A DNA stretch of 64,000 bases from Amycolatopsis japonica. Lineage in GTDB: Bacteria; Actinomycetota; Actinomycetes; Mycobacteriales; Pseudonocardiaceae. The DNA lies in the NCBI RefSeq assembly GCF_000732925.1, contig NZ_CP008953.1, positions 5,766,001-5,830,000 of the forward strand, given 5' to 3'. The notes under the pieces were generated by a model that saw only the letters and a list, made by a program, of their open reading frames with translations, made no database searches and was not told the origin of the DNA. The translations under genes and the position numbers were made by a program. This document shows, one piece after another, positions 63,933 through 64,000 of this stretch. Position 1 is the stretch's first letter; each line of letters starts with the position of its first letter.

Positions 63933-64000
63933 ACCGTGAACCTAGACGGCACCACCGACACTTTCCTTGTCGTAGGTGAACCCGCGACCAACGGCGGCCG

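Overview
The window is a high-GC (about 70 %) actinobacterial chromosome segment. The order ideR ... nrdR, LysM protein, lexA ... hflX ... dapF, miaA ... miaB ... recX, recA, DUF3046 is the one known from the Mycobacterium tuberculosis ideR-recA region. The accessory genes, the long intergenic palindromes beginning ATGAAAGG or GTGAAGG, and the codon use suggest a Pseudonocardiales genome, most likely Amycolatopsis or a close relative. The genus is an inference, not proven here. There is no CRISPR array, prophage or intact insertion sequence.

Layout. 1-8 kb: sulfurtransferase, iron regulator IdeR with galK and galE, a DUF4192 protein, a secreted M23 peptidase and a secreted X-Pro dipeptidyl-peptidase. 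8-18.5 kb: DUF4139 protein, CBS protein, metallopeptidase pair, prolyl oligopeptidase, an azoreductase/SMR-exporter pair with a divergent TetR gene, SRPBCC/CGNR divergent pair, DUF2293 protein and small membrane or P-loop proteins. 18.6-26.5 kb: class II ribonucleotide reductase nrdJ with nrdR, an SOS locus (LysM protein and lexA with three LexA boxes) and hflX. 26.5-35 kb: ArsR-like regulator with divergent MFS exporter, dapF, miaA, a dioxygenase-like protein, a DUF349 protein behind a strongly structured leader, miaB. 35-41.7 kb: TAXI lipoprotein, a two-component system and the gluABCD glutamate importer. 41.7-43.8 kb: a patch of lower GC with two small exported Cys proteins, a short methyltransferase, tRNA-Glu and a 22-codon ORF. 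43.8-50.4 kb: the Sdh1-type succinate dehydrogenase operon divergent from edd-eda (Entner-Doudoroff). 50.4-64 kb: GNAT, DUF1801 and VOC genes, a repeat cluster, recX-recA, an Hsp70-like membrane protein, lhr, def, an ACT-GNAT acetyltransferase and a VOC protein.

How it fits together. DNA damage and replication functions are prominent: LexA boxes lie before lexA, the LysM protein and recA; perfect actinobacterial DnaA-box matches lie before nrdR-nrdJ, recA and the DUF4192 gene. Central carbon genes (sdh and edd-eda) share one divergent control region with a Crp-like site. Eight long perfect palindromes sit just downstream of stop codons and probably act as terminators. Several belong to shared sequence families, which makes them look like a dispersed repeat that doubles as a terminator.

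No clearly new multi-gene defence or biosynthetic system was found. The least explained signals are the structured leader before the DUF349 gene, the palindrome families, the 22-bp repeat cluster at 52.3 kb, and the small-protein patch at 41.7-43.8 kb.
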